Below, one piece after another: positions 1 through 6,845 of a stretch of DNA of 10,151 nucleotides; position 1 is the stretch's first letter, and every line of letters starts with the position of its first letter. The notes under the pieces are model-generated. The model was not told where the DNA came from. It did not search any database and saw nothing but the letters and a program-made list of their open reading frames with translations. The DNA comes from Pyrinomonadaceae bacterium (GTDB taxonomy: Bacteria > Acidobacteriota > Blastocatellia > Pyrinomonadales > Pyrinomonadaceae), in NCBI GenBank assembly GCA_026786155.1, contig JAJAYR010000202.1:1-10151 (forward strand). Direction: 5' to 3'. A program made the position numbers and the translations under genes.

Positions 1-525
1 AACGAATCCGGCGAGAAAAGTTCCCAAAATACTGCCGACGGTCGAAAGCGCGTAAAGTCTGCCGACGGTTGCACCGGAATCTTTGAGCGACGACATTTTT
101 AGTTTGACGGCGTAGGGCGTTACGACTCCGAGCAGAACGCTGGCGGGCGCGAATAATAAAAGCGCGGCGACGATTGATTTTATTTCCAGACCGAACGGCA
201 TCTGCGCGATGAACGATAAAATTAAATCCTTCAAAAGAATCGTCGCGGAAACCAGACCGCCCGCGAAAAAAATGACGGACGCGAGAATTTTTAAATCCGG
301 TTTTTTATCAGCGATTTTCCCGCCGAGCCAATATCCCAAACTCAACGCGCCGAGAATCACACCAATCAAACTCGTCCAGACGTAAGTTGACGCGCCGAGA
401 TACGGCGAAAGCAGCCGCGAACCGATGATTTCGTAAATCATCACGAGCGCACCGCAGACGAAAACCGCGAGTTCGAGAATGATTTTCGATTGGGCTTTCG
501 GCGGCGAATCCGTTTCGTCGGTCAT
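1..525 (-). CDS. Fused MFS/spermidine synthase-like membrane protein, N-terminal part (3' end outside window)
   Basis: The first 175 residues are visible, starting at ATG 525-523 and running off the left edge. After a short polar N-terminus there are about five hydrophobic segments, at roughly residues 16-36, 47-69, 79-105, 117-140 and 156-175. The stretch around residues 31-73, with YEIIGSRLLSPYLG, then VWTSLIGVILGALSLGYWLGG and a following IADK, is the signature of the membrane half of the fused MFS/spermidine-synthase family: a Glu after the first helix, then Arg, a Pro-Tyr-Leu-Gly loop, and a Gly-rich second helix ending in GGK.AD. In full-length members a SpeE-like methyltransferase-fold domain follows the membrane part, but that region is outside the window, so catalytic activity cannot be judged. 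The physiological substrate of this family is generally unknown. No good Shine-Dalgarno precedes the ATG, and a terminator-like stem lies 18 bases upstream, so the gene is probably transcribed separately from ilvE. Confidence 0.82.
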   Translation of the reverse strand, partial: MTDETDSPPKAQSKIILELAVFVCGALVMIYEIIGSRLLSPYLGASTYVWTSLIGVILGALSLGYWLGGKIADKKPDLKILASVIFFAGGLVSATILLKDLILSFIAQMPFGLEIKSIVAALLLFAPASVLLGVVTPYAVKLKMSSLKDSGATVGRLYALSTVGSILGTFLAGFV

Positions 526-543
526 AACAATTGAAAATAAAAA

Positions 544-574
544 GAGATTTTGTTTTGAGCCAAAACAAAATCTC
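544..574 (-). terminator. Terminator-like hairpin between ilvE and the membrane protein gene
   Basis: This is a perfect 14-bp inverted repeat (544-557 with 561-574) closed by a 3-base loop. Read on the minus strand, the stem is followed directly by TTTTTATTTT, which fits an intrinsic terminator for transcripts coming from ilvE. The stem is AT-rich, so its strength is uncertain. It sits 18 bases before the ATG at 525, so it could instead act in the 5' leader of that gene. Confidence 0.5.
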
Positions 575-642
575 CACCGAAGTGAAATAGAAGTTGCGCG
601 ATTGAAATATACTGAATGCTAAAACAGTATTTTTACCGAATA

Positions 643-722
643 AACAACGAACAGTTGATAGTGAAAAGCGAATAGTTATGTTCGCGGCGTTATTCGCTCT
701 TCACTATCAACTGTTCGTTGTT
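643..722. repeat. Foldback element with 32-bp arms
   Basis: Arms 643-674 and 691-722 are inverted repeats of 32 bases with a single mismatch, separated by a 16-base loop. No coding potential is seen in it. It lies in the 282-base gap between ilvE and the upstream end of the membrane protein gene, about 85 bases after the ilvE stop. The arms are built of words such as ACAGTTGATAGTGAA, a style seen in small intergenic hairpin repeats. On the minus strand it is not followed by a proper T tract, so I do not call it a terminator. It could stabilise the ilvE transcript or be a mobile-repeat copy. Confidence 0.7.
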
Positions 723-807
723 CGATAAAGGAAAAATCCGCTTTCTGTCTTATCTCTTTTATTTTTTTGTTCAACGGCGTAACTTCTATAAAAAATTCAA
801 TTAACGA

Positions 808-1809
808 TTAGCTGCCGCTTGACGAACCGGCAGTTTTTTTCTCTTCCGTATCGTTGACATAGGTCAGCCACGGCGCGTCATTCGGCGCGGGGCGTTTGCC
901 GTGAATGACATCGAAGTAAATGTCCTGCAATTGTTTGGTGATTTCGCCGCGTTTGCCCGCGCCGACGGTGATGCGGTCAACCGAACGAATCGGCGTAATT
1001 TCGGCGGCGGTGCCGGTGAAAAATAATTCGTCAGCCAGATATAAGGCGGCGCGTTGAATCGTCGTTTCCTGAATTTCGATGCCCAGTTCTTTGGCAATCT
1101 GAATCACCGAATCGCGCGTGATGCCCGGCAGAATCGAAGCACCGAGCGGCGGCGTAATCAGTTTGCCGTTGTTGACGACGAACAGGTTTTCGCCCGAACC
1201 TTCGGAAACCATTCCGCGGTCGTCGAGCGCGATGCCTTCGGAAAATCCGCCCAAAATCGCTTCCATTTTAATCAATTGCGAATTCATATAATTCGCTCCG
1301 GCTTTGGCGACTGCCGGAAGAGAATTCGACGGTGTGCGCGTCCAACTCGAAACGCAAACGTCAACGCCCGTTTCTAACGCTTCTTCGCCGAGATATTTGC
1401 CCCAATCCCAAGCCGCGATGTAACATTCAATCGGGTTCGGAAACGGATTGACACCGAATGCCGGTTTTTCTTCGTTCAGTCCGCGAAAGATAATCGGGCG
1501 CAGGTAACATTCATCCATTCCGCCGCCGCGCACGATTTCGACCGCTGCCAGACAAATTTCCTCGCGCGTGTAGGTGGTGTCCATCCGATAAACTTTCGCT
1601 GAATTTAAAAGCCTTTGGATATGTTCGGTCAGACGAAAAACCGCCGTGCCGCGCTCCGTATGGTAGGCGCGAATGCCTTCAAAAACGCTCGAACCGTAAT
1701 GAATGGCGTGCGTCATCACGTGAACGCGGGCTTCGTCCCAATTGATAAATTCACCGTTGCGCCAGATTTTCGGCGCGATTTTCATCGTATTAACATCTTT
1801 GGTTGACAT
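808..1809 (-). CDS. ilvE: Branched-chain amino acid aminotransferase (IlvE)
   Basis: This is a PLP-dependent fold-type IV transaminase that interconverts leucine, isoleucine or valine and 2-oxoglutarate with the matching branched 2-oxo acids and glutamate, in the cytoplasm. The 333-residue product is close to the usual bacterial length of about 300-340. Family landmarks are VFEGIRAYHT at 42-51, CYLRPIIFRG at 101-110, AKAGANY at 168-174, EGIALD at 191-196, SEGSGENLF at 202-210, LPGITRD at 227-233 and GTAAEITPIRSVD at 266-278. By alignment with E. coli IlvE, Lys169 should carry PLP, and Tyr174 and Glu203 are the expected neighbours. The frame is open further upstream to 1926, but I choose ATG 1809 because GGGAG (1825-1821) lies 11 bases before it and the upstream residues are not family-like. 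A later ATG at 1785 has no ribosome binding site. The C-terminus ends in a short Lys/Ser-rich tail. The gene stands alone, without other ilv or leu genes in view. Confidence 0.95.
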   Translation of the reverse strand: MSTKDVNTMKIAPKIWRNGEFINWDEARVHVMTHAIHYGSSVFEGIRAYHTERGTAVFRLTEHIQRLLNSAKVYRMDTTYTREEICLAAVEIVRGGGMDECYLRPIIFRGLNEEKPAFGVNPFPNPIECYIAAWDWGKYLGEEALETGVDVCVSSWTRTPSNSLPAVAKAGANYMNSQLIKMEAILGGFSEGIALDDRGMVSEGSGENLFVVNNGKLITPPLGASILPGITRDSVIQIAKELGIEIQETTIQRAALYLADELFFTGTAAEITPIRSVDRITVGAGKRGEITKQLQDIYFDVIHGKRPAPNDAPWLTYVNDTEEKKTAGSSSGS

Positions 1810-1930
1810 AATTTTATAAACTCCCGGATTGAATTTTGTTAAGCAGATTTTCTGAAAATAGAAATGTCGAAACGGACGGAATTTCTGAAAAATAATTGAT
1901 TTGATAAATTTTTTGCTGCCCTTCAAGAAT

Positions 1931-1936
1931 AGTATA
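1931..1936 (-). promoter_or_regulatory. Possible -10 element for ilvE
   Basis: On the minus strand a TATACT hexamer lies about 122 bases upstream of the ilvE ATG, just downstream of the hairpin at 1962-2014. I find no convincing -35 at the proper distance, so this is a weak suggestion that ilvE has its own promoter after the hairpin. Confidence 0.2.
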
Positions 1937-1961
1937 AAGGGAGAAGTTAGGCAAGAAATGA

Positions 1962-2014
1962 GAAGAACGCCGAACGATGAATTATTTTTCGATATTCATC
2001 GTTCGGCGTTCTTC
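1962..2014 (-). terminator. Perfect 21-bp stem after the propeller gene, probable terminator
   Basis: Arms 1962-1982 and 1994-2014 are perfectly complementary over 21 bases with an 11-base loop. On the minus strand the structure begins 12 bases after the stop codon of the propeller protein gene and precedes ilvE. The position suits transcription termination or 3' end protection of the upstream mRNA. The stem is GC-rich at its base, but the following run (TCATTTCTT) is only a weak T tract, so a non-terminator foldback repeat is also possible. Confidence 0.55.
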
Positions 2015-2026
2015 GGTCAGCGTTTC

Positions 2027-4606
2027 CTATAAAATACTGAAGCGCGGCGCGGTGTCGTCGAGTCGGCTTTGAAAACTTACGCCGCCCACCGTGATGGTAA
2101 CAATAATGGGAACATCGCCTGCGCCGAGCAAGGTTGCCGGAAGCGGGAAATCAATCGTATAAATGCCCGGCTCGCGCAAAATCGCGCCGGTCGTCAATTG
2201 CGTCAGCGGCGGCGCACCGCCGATTCTGATGGAAACGATACTCGTATTCGCGGGGACACCTTCGACACCCGTCAAAAATAATCGCAGAGTCGTCGGAACA
2301 CGCCTTCCGCCTTTGAATCTTAAAGTCGTTACGTTGAACGGCTCGGTTCTGAAAACCGTGTTCGTGACGTTAAAAATTCGGGCGCGTCCGTTCGGAATCG
2401 GGATGGACGAAAACGTGAAAATGTCGGGGCGCGTCGGCACGATAGTGATCGAGCCTCTGAAAACCACGCCGTTATTATTGACGACCAGCGGATAAGCCGT
2501 TCCCAATACCGCCGCGCTCAAAGCGGGCGGCACGACGAAGGTTATCTGCCGCTGGCTGACTGCTTTTAACCCGACTGCCGCGCCGTTGACCGTCGCCGTT
2601 ACGCCGCTCAATTCTATCGGCAGCGTGAATCTTCTGGACAGCGAACCGACGGCGGTTCGCGTAACTATCGGATTATTGATGCCCGTGTTGTAATCGAGCG
2701 TAACCAGCATTCCGGGTGAAACGCCCTGCACGGCGGGCGGCGTTTGCGGAGTCGGCGTTGGTGTCGGTGTCGGCGAGCCGGTCGGTGTCGGAGTCGGCGA
2801 AGGAGTCGGCGTTACGGTCGGGCTGGGAGTCGGCACCGGCGACGCGGAAACAATCTGCCGACTCGCTCCGGTGAACAAACCGAACCGGACGGTGCTTTGT
2901 GCCGTAACCGTCGGCAGCAGCAAATAAAACGCCTCGCTCTGCAAATCGGGGTTGCCCGTGCCGAGTTCCGTCAACGCCAGATTAAACGTCATCCGACTGA
3001 CCGAATTACTCGGAATCGGTTGAGTCGTAGCGATGATAAAAGAACTCGGTGTCGGAAATCTGGTTAATCTTTTGAAACTCGCCGCCGTCGCCGCCACATT
3101 CAAAGGGTAAGCGTAAATCTGCGTCGGGCGTGACGAGTTGGGATTCAGACCGGCATCGTTGGTCGCGGCAATCGTTCCGTCGGCGATAATGTTCTGGCGC
3201 GTTTCCAAAACCAGCGTCGCGGGTGCGCCGTTCGCGTCCGTGTCGGTGAAACCGGGAAAGCGCGGAACGTCGCCGCCGCTCGCCGCCGCATCCGCGTTGC
3301 TGCGCGGTCCGATGCGGCGAAACGGATTGGTCGGCGGAGTAGGCGGCGGAGGCGGCGGAGCCGTCGCCGCCTGGATGTCATAAACGTAAAGCGCGAAGGA
3401 TGTGTAATTCGTGCCGCTGTTCTCGCCCTGCAAATCCGCATACGAATCGAGCGCGATGTAACGACCGTCGCGGCTCATTCTTCTGCCGGAATCGAGAATG
3501 TTGACGACATCGCCCAGATTGGTGCGCGAAGTTACCGTAATTTGTTTTTTCAAAGCGTTCGTCGCCGTGCTGACCGCGCCGTTTGAATCCAAATCCGCGT
3601 AAAAAACCTCGAAGTTGCGGTCGGTATTGCTTTCGACGATGCCGGTAATCGGTTTATCGGCGTTGCTTTGAAAAGCGACGCGCAGACCGTTGCCGGAAAT
3701 AGTCGGCGTAATGTTGGCAATCGGGTCGAGAGACGTGCCGCGCGGCGTAATCGTAATCTGATTGATTCGGTCGGTGAGTCGGGCGTAGGTGAAAATTTCG
3801 TCGTTGGCGGCGTTGCCGGTATTGTTGTTGCCGACCGTATCAGCGTTGCGGTTGGAAGTGAAGGCAATATAATTTCCGTTGTCGCTGATGCTCGCGTCCC
3901 GGTTGTCGTCGCCGATAATCGGCTGAGAGGTCGTCGAACTCGGCAGCGGCAAGCGGCTCGGCGCGGTGTTCGTTACGCGCGTAAAAGTTCCCGCGCTCAA
4001 ATCGGTAACGGCGAGTTCGTCGCCCGCCGACAAATTAGCGGATGCCACCGCCGGAACTTGATAAAGCCACATTTCCGTATTGCCGTCGGTCAGCAAAGGA
4101 TTTTCGGGAGTGGTTGCCGGAGCAATCGGATTAAACGATTCGGCGTTGAAATTTCCCGGATTGGTCGCGTTCGGCGTGGTCGGTGTCGAAGTCGTCGCGT
4201 TTGAACCGAAGGCAATCCAGCGTCCGTTGTTGCTGATGACCGGGCGCAGATTGGTAATCAAAACTTTCGCATTGAACAACGAATGAGCCGCCGCCGTGTC
4301 GTTTCTCAGACTCGTCGTGTTGGTGATTTGAAAAATGCGCCGCTGGGCGTAGTCGAAGATGAAAATTTCGCGGTTGCCGTCGGTGTTGCGCGGATTTTCG
4401 GTGGCGAGATTGCCGTTCGATTCAAAAACGACCAGCCGCCCGTCGCCGCTGATGCCGCCCGCGAAAGACTCGGAAACGGAATTGGTCAACTGTCCGATGA
4501 CCGAATCAATCCGCGACTGCGGAAGCTGCGCGATTTGCGCCGAAATCGTGATCGAATTACCGTATAAAACGACGATTGCTAAAAGAAATAAAACGTGAAA
4601 TTTCAC
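2027..4606 (-). CDS. Secreted PD40-type beta-propeller protein with TIGR03437-like C-terminal domain
   Basis: The product is 859 residues from GTG 4606. This start is chosen because GGAGGAG (4616-4610) sits just 3 bases before it and a typical signal peptide follows: a hydrophobic core, then ITISA before QIAQ at about residue 24. The frame is open upstream to 4729, but those residues look unlike a secreted N-terminus. Residues 47-400 hold at least five TolB/PD40-like blades, each with a [IM]S.[DN]G..[IV]A[FL].S core (about 52, 124, 240, 303 and 377) followed by an EIF.YD-type strand. A PPPPPPTPP linker is at about 416-424, and a Pro/Thr/Ser-rich linker at 590-624. The last 235 residues contain LSGVTATVNG and QITFVVP, and the protein ends with RLDDTAPRFSIL. 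This resembles the acidobacterial TIGR03437-type C-terminal domain. It is probably cell-surface or periplasmic. No catalytic residues are recognised and its ligand is unknown. Confidence 0.8.
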   Translation of the reverse strand: MKFHVLFLLAIVVLYGNSITISAQIAQLPQSRIDSVIGQLTNSVSESFAGGISGDGRLVVFESNGNLATENPRNTDGNREIFIFDYAQRRIFQITNTTSLRNDTAAAHSLFNAKVLITNLRPVISNNGRWIAFGSNATTSTPTTPNATNPGNFNAESFNPIAPATTPENPLLTDGNTEMWLYQVPAVASANLSAGDELAVTDLSAGTFTRVTNTAPSRLPLPSSTTSQPIIGDDNRDASISDNGNYIAFTSNRNADTVGNNNTGNAANDEIFTYARLTDRINQITITPRGTSLDPIANITPTISGNGLRVAFQSNADKPITGIVESNTDRNFEVFYADLDSNGAVSTATNALKKQITVTSRTNLGDVVNILDSGRRMSRDGRYIALDSYADLQGENSGTNYTSFALYVYDIQAATAPPPPPPTPPTNPFRRIGPRSNADAAASGGDVPRFPGFTDTDANGAPATLVLETRQNIIADGTIAATNDAGLNPNSSRPTQIYAYPLNVAATAASFKRLTRFPTPSSFIIATTQPIPSNSVSRMTFNLALTELGTGNPDLQSEAFYLLLPTVTAQSTVRFGLFTGASRQIVSASPVPTPSPTVTPTPSPTPTPTGSPTPTPTPTPQTPPAVQGVSPGMLVTLDYNTGINNPIVTRTAVGSLSRRFTLPIELSGVTATVNGAAVGLKAVSQRQITFVVPPALSAAVLGTAYPLVVNNNGVVFRGSITIVPTRPDIFTFSSIPIPNGRARIFNVTNTVFRTEPFNVTTLRFKGGRRVPTTLRLFLTGVEGVPANTSIVSIRIGGAPPLTQLTTGAILREPGIYTIDFPLPATLLGAGDVPIIVTITVGGVSFQSRLDDTAPRFSIL
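2735..2839 (-). repeat. In-gene 6-bp tandem repeat encoding a Pro-Thr linker
   Basis: Within the propeller gene, imperfect units of six bases (plus-strand GGTGTC/GGAGTC/GGCGTT variants) repeat and encode alternating Pro-Thr/Ser dipeptides, residues 590-624. Such linkers separate secreted domains and are often variable in unit number between strains. The copies have diverged at third positions, which lowers the slippage rate. Confidence 0.75.
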
Positions 4607-4640
4607 AAACTCCTCCAAAAAAACTCTTGTGTAAAATAGA

Positions 4641-4669
4641 TTATTAAACCGAAAATTCGGGCTTTTCAA
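4641..4669 (-). promoter_or_regulatory. Sigma70-like promoter of the propeller protein gene
   Basis: On the minus strand TTGAAA (4669-4664) and TAATAA (4646-4641) are separated by 17 bases, close to the sigma70 consensus. The expected start of transcription, around 4634, gives a leader of under 30 bases before GTG 4606, ending in the strong GGAGGAG ribosome binding site. The spacer contains the near-palindrome CCGAAAATTCGG (4649-4660), with 5-base arms about a 2-base centre. It lies where a repressor could block RNA polymerase; an operator role is an inference. Confidence 0.45.
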
Positions 4670-4821
4670 ATAAAAAATTGCCGACGGCGCAAAACACAGC
4701 ATTTTAAAGGTTAAAGATGCGTCTGGCAAGCAACTGTTAAATTTAATCGTTTTGTTTAATCTGAAAACATCCGCTTTGATGCGCGAAAGCCGCGAATTGG
4801 TTGACTTGCCGAATTATAATT

Positions 4822-5079
4822 TAGGATTTAGAATTTGGGATTCAGAATAAAAACAAAAATCGGTAGTGTTTCACAAATTATGCTGACGGATGAAACGATT
4901 CGGAATAGATGACAGATGATAGATGACAGATGAAAGATAAAACCGCGCTCCCAATCTATCAGTTATCATCTATTATCTTTCATCTATTCCGAAGTAAAAA
5001 AACTGAGAATTAGTCGGCAGAAATTTGAAACGCCGCCCGCAACTTAAATCCTGAATTCCAAATTTTGAATCCTAAATCC
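4822..5079. repeat. Nested foldback element between divergent genes, reaching into lpxB
   Basis: The outer arms are 4822-4846 (begins TAGGATTTAG) and 5046-5079 (ends CCTAAATCCT). They are inverted repeats that match in two blocks, with about 9 extra bases in the right arm. They enclose a second hairpin, 4901-4991. The 458-base gap between the start codons of the propeller gene and lpxB is largely filled by this structure. A TATAAT hexamer at 4815-4820 stands right at its left border; I see no good -35 for it. The whole resembles a small non-coding mobile repeat, but no target duplication is evident. Confidence 0.55.
4901..4991. repeat. Inner hairpin of iterated AGATGA words
   Basis: Arms 4901-4938 and 4954-4991 pair at 32 of 38 positions around a 15-base loop, starting and ending with CGGAATAGAT/ATCTATTCCG. 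Each arm is itself a run of degenerate short repeats (AGATGAC, AGATGAT, AGATGAA), so the element may have grown by slippage and then folded back. It has no coding potential. Confidence 0.65.
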
Positions 5080-6222
5080 TACAAAATAATGCTGGTTGCC
5101 GGTGAAGCGTCGGGCGACGCGCACGCGGCAAAACTGGTTGACGCTCTGCGCGGACAATCGCCGGAAACGCGCTTTGAATTTTTCGGCGCGACGGGCGAGC
5201 GGATGCGAAACGCGGGCGTGGAGACGGTCGTCAACGCCGACTATTTGGCGATTGTCGGTTTGCCGGAAATCGCCCGCGCTCTGCCGATGTTTTGGAACAT
5301 TTTTCAGACGCTCAAAAAAGCCGCGACGGATAGAAAACCCGACGCGGTGATTTTGATAGATTTTCCCGATTTTAACTTGAAACTCGCCAAATCACTTAAA
5401 AAACAAGGCTTGAAAATCATTTATTACATTTCGCCGCAGCTTTGGGCGTGGCGCAAATACCGCGCGAAAACCGTCAAAAGTTCGGTTGATTTGATGCTCA
5501 CCATTCTGCCGTTTGAAAAGGATTGGTATGAAAAACAAGGAATCGCGCACGTCGAATACGTCGGTAATCCGCTGGCGAAGGAAGTTCATTCGGAATTGAC
5601 GAAAGACGAGTTTTGCGCCAAATACAATCTCGATCCGGCAAAACCGATTATTTCTTTGTTAGCCGGAAGCCGTCATAAAGAAGTCGTCAAAATTCTGCCG
5701 CCGCTGCTCGAAACCGCCGCTTTGATGGAAAGTAAAAATAAGAATTTGCAGTTCGTCATCGCGCTCGCGCCGACGCGCCGATTGGCGGAAATCGAAGCGG
5801 CGAAAAGCATCGCTAGAAACACGCCGAAAAATCTGATTGTCGTGCCGGGCGAAACGTGCGAAGCCGTTCACGCTTCCGACGCGGCGGCGGTAACGAGCGG
5901 CACGGCGACGTTGGAGACGGCGATTCTCAATACGCCGATGGCGATTGTTTATAAAACTTCCGCGCTCAATTATAAACTGCTGCGCCCGCTGATTACGGTC
6001 GAACATTTCGGCTTGATAAACCTGATTGCACAGGAAAGATTGGCAAAGGAATTGATTCAAGACGACTTTACGCCCGAAACTTTGAGCGCGGAACTTTTTC
6101 GATTATTAGAACCCGCCGTCAATCAAAAAATGCGCGAAAGACTGCGCGAAGTTACCGCCACTCTGGGACACGGCGGCGCGGCGCGGCGGGCGGCGGCGGC
6201 GATTTTGAAAGAATTAAAATAA
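5065..6222 (+). CDS. lpxB: Lipid-A-disaccharide synthase (LpxB)
   Basis: This GT19-family glycosyltransferase joins UDP-2,3-diacylglucosamine and lipid X to form the lipid A disaccharide 1-phosphate, at the inner face of the cytoplasmic membrane. The 385 residues match the usual length of about 380. Landmarks are LVAGEASGDAHAAKL at 10-24, FFGATGERM at 39-47, IVGLPEI at 63-69, DFPDFNLKLAKSLKKQG at 99-115, YYISPQLWAWR at 120-130, ILPFEKDWY at 147-155, YVGNPLA at 165-171, LLAGSRHKEV at 198-207 and TSGTATLETAI at 277-287. The start is taken as TTG 5065: the frame is closed by a stop at 5026-5028, no ATG or GTG lies between, and the only nearby ATG (5089) would begin inside the first beta strand. 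No clear Shine-Dalgarno is seen for either. The first codons lie inside the right arm of a foldback repeat. The gene is alone here, away from the lpxD-fabZ-lpxA cluster it often joins. It shows that the host makes lipid A. Confidence 0.95.
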   Translation: MNPKSYKIMLVAGEASGDAHAAKLVDALRGQSPETRFEFFGATGERMRNAGVETVVNADYLAIVGLPEIARALPMFWNIFQTLKKAATDRKPDAVILIDFPDFNLKLAKSLKKQGLKIIYYISPQLWAWRKYRAKTVKSSVDLMLTILPFEKDWYEKQGIAHVEYVGNPLAKEVHSELTKDEFCAKYNLDPAKPIISLLAGSRHKEVVKILPPLLETAALMESKNKNLQFVIALAPTRRLAEIEAAKSIARNTPKNLIVVPGETCEAVHASDAAAVTSGTATLETAILNTPMAIVYKTSALNYKLLRPLITVEHFGLINLIAQERLAKELIQDDFTPETLSAELFRLLEPAVNQKMRERLREVTATLGHGGAARRAAAAILKELK

Positions 6223-6467
6223 TCCTTTGGCGATAAATTTTCCCGCGTCATTTTTTCTGAACTCTTCAAAGTCGGACGCGCGTAACGAAAAGCAGCAAAA
6301 TTATTGACGACTCGAAGCGGGATATTGACGGTTACAAAAAAAGATGTCGAGAAAATACAGACGCTTTTGAAACAGGCTTGAAAGTGGGGAAAATCCGGCT
6401 AAATCGAAATTCGGCAATCCGTCCAAACCGGACAGGCGAAACGATTGACAAAAAAGAGATGAGCAAT
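6223..6467. other. Intergenic stretch without recognisable content
   Basis: No open frame with a plausible start and family resemblance is found on either strand between lpxB and the first 155-bp repeat. A plus-strand frame stays open over roughly 60 codons up to 6467, but it has no start codon or ribosome binding site and its translation is not recognised. It may be a gene remnant. I also see no strong terminator directly after lpxB. Confidence 0.5.
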
Positions 6468-6622
6468 TAAGCGGGTGAGCAGAAGTTTTGTAATATTTCC
6501 CGCGTGTTCAGAGTTCAAACGCGGAACGCCCTTTGCTGCCGCCGCGCTTCGCTGGCGGCAACACGCTGAAGCGTGGACTCTGAACTTTGCAAAATACGTT
6601 GAAACTTTTGCTCACCTACTTA
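6468..6622 (+). repeat. 155-bp MITE-like element, copy 1
   Basis: The ends are imperfect inverted repeats: TAAGCGGGTGAGCAGAAGTT at the left, and the complement of TAAGTAGGTGAGCAAAAGTT at the right. The core, about 6515-6588, contains GCGGAACGCC and a GCCGCC/GGCGGC stem around a 10-base loop (6544-6553). It also has the small hairpin ACGCTGAAGCGT. It is the same length as copy 2, which is inverted relative to it and 68 bases away. If the terminal TA is a duplicated target, the element would resemble a Tc1/mariner- or IS630-type MITE, but this is an inference. It contains no ORF. Confidence 0.7.
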
Positions 6623-6690
6623 TGTTAGTTTTCTACGCTCGCCGAATAAACTAAGGCGTTAAATTAGATGGGTTTGATGTTACCGCTTTG

Positions 6691-6845
6691 TAAGCGGGTC
6701 AGTAAAAATTTTGAGGTTCGTGGAGAAGTTCTGAGTCCACGCTTAAGCGTGTTGCCGCCGCGCTTCGCTGGCAGAGCAAAGGGCGTTCCGCGTTTGGACT
6801 CTGAACACGGTGCAAAATGTCGCAAAACTTTCTCTCACCTGCTTA
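6691..6845 (-). repeat. 155-bp MITE-like element, copy 2 (inverted)
   Basis: Read on the minus strand this copy aligns end to end with 6468-6622: the terminal repeat beginning TAAGCAGGTGAGAGAAAGTT, the CGTGTTCAGAGT block, CAAACGCGGAACGCCCTTTG, GGCGGCAACACGCT and the closing CGCTTA. Identity is highest in the core and lower in the flanks. The two copies together form a very large inverted repeat upstream of the receptor pseudogene. The 10-base centre of the core (6760-6769) is flipped relative to the rest. Confidence 0.7.

Noticed and set aside
308..577. Open minus-strand frame starting at 577
   Set aside because: It overlaps the membrane protein gene in another frame, is rich in Arg and Asn without domain features, and includes the terminator-like hairpin.
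3668..4204. Long plus-strand open frame opposite the propeller gene
   Set aside because: It is Arg/Val-rich, low-complexity translation antisense to a well-supported gene with a ribosome binding site and promoter, so it is a composition shadow.
4901..4991. CRISPR-like array because of recurring AGATGA units
   Set aside because: The units are about 7 bases, contiguous and without spacers, and they fold back on themselves.
6282..6467. Possible small gene after lpxB
   Set aside because: The open stretch has no start codon with a ribosome binding site and its translation is unrecognised. At most it is a remnant.
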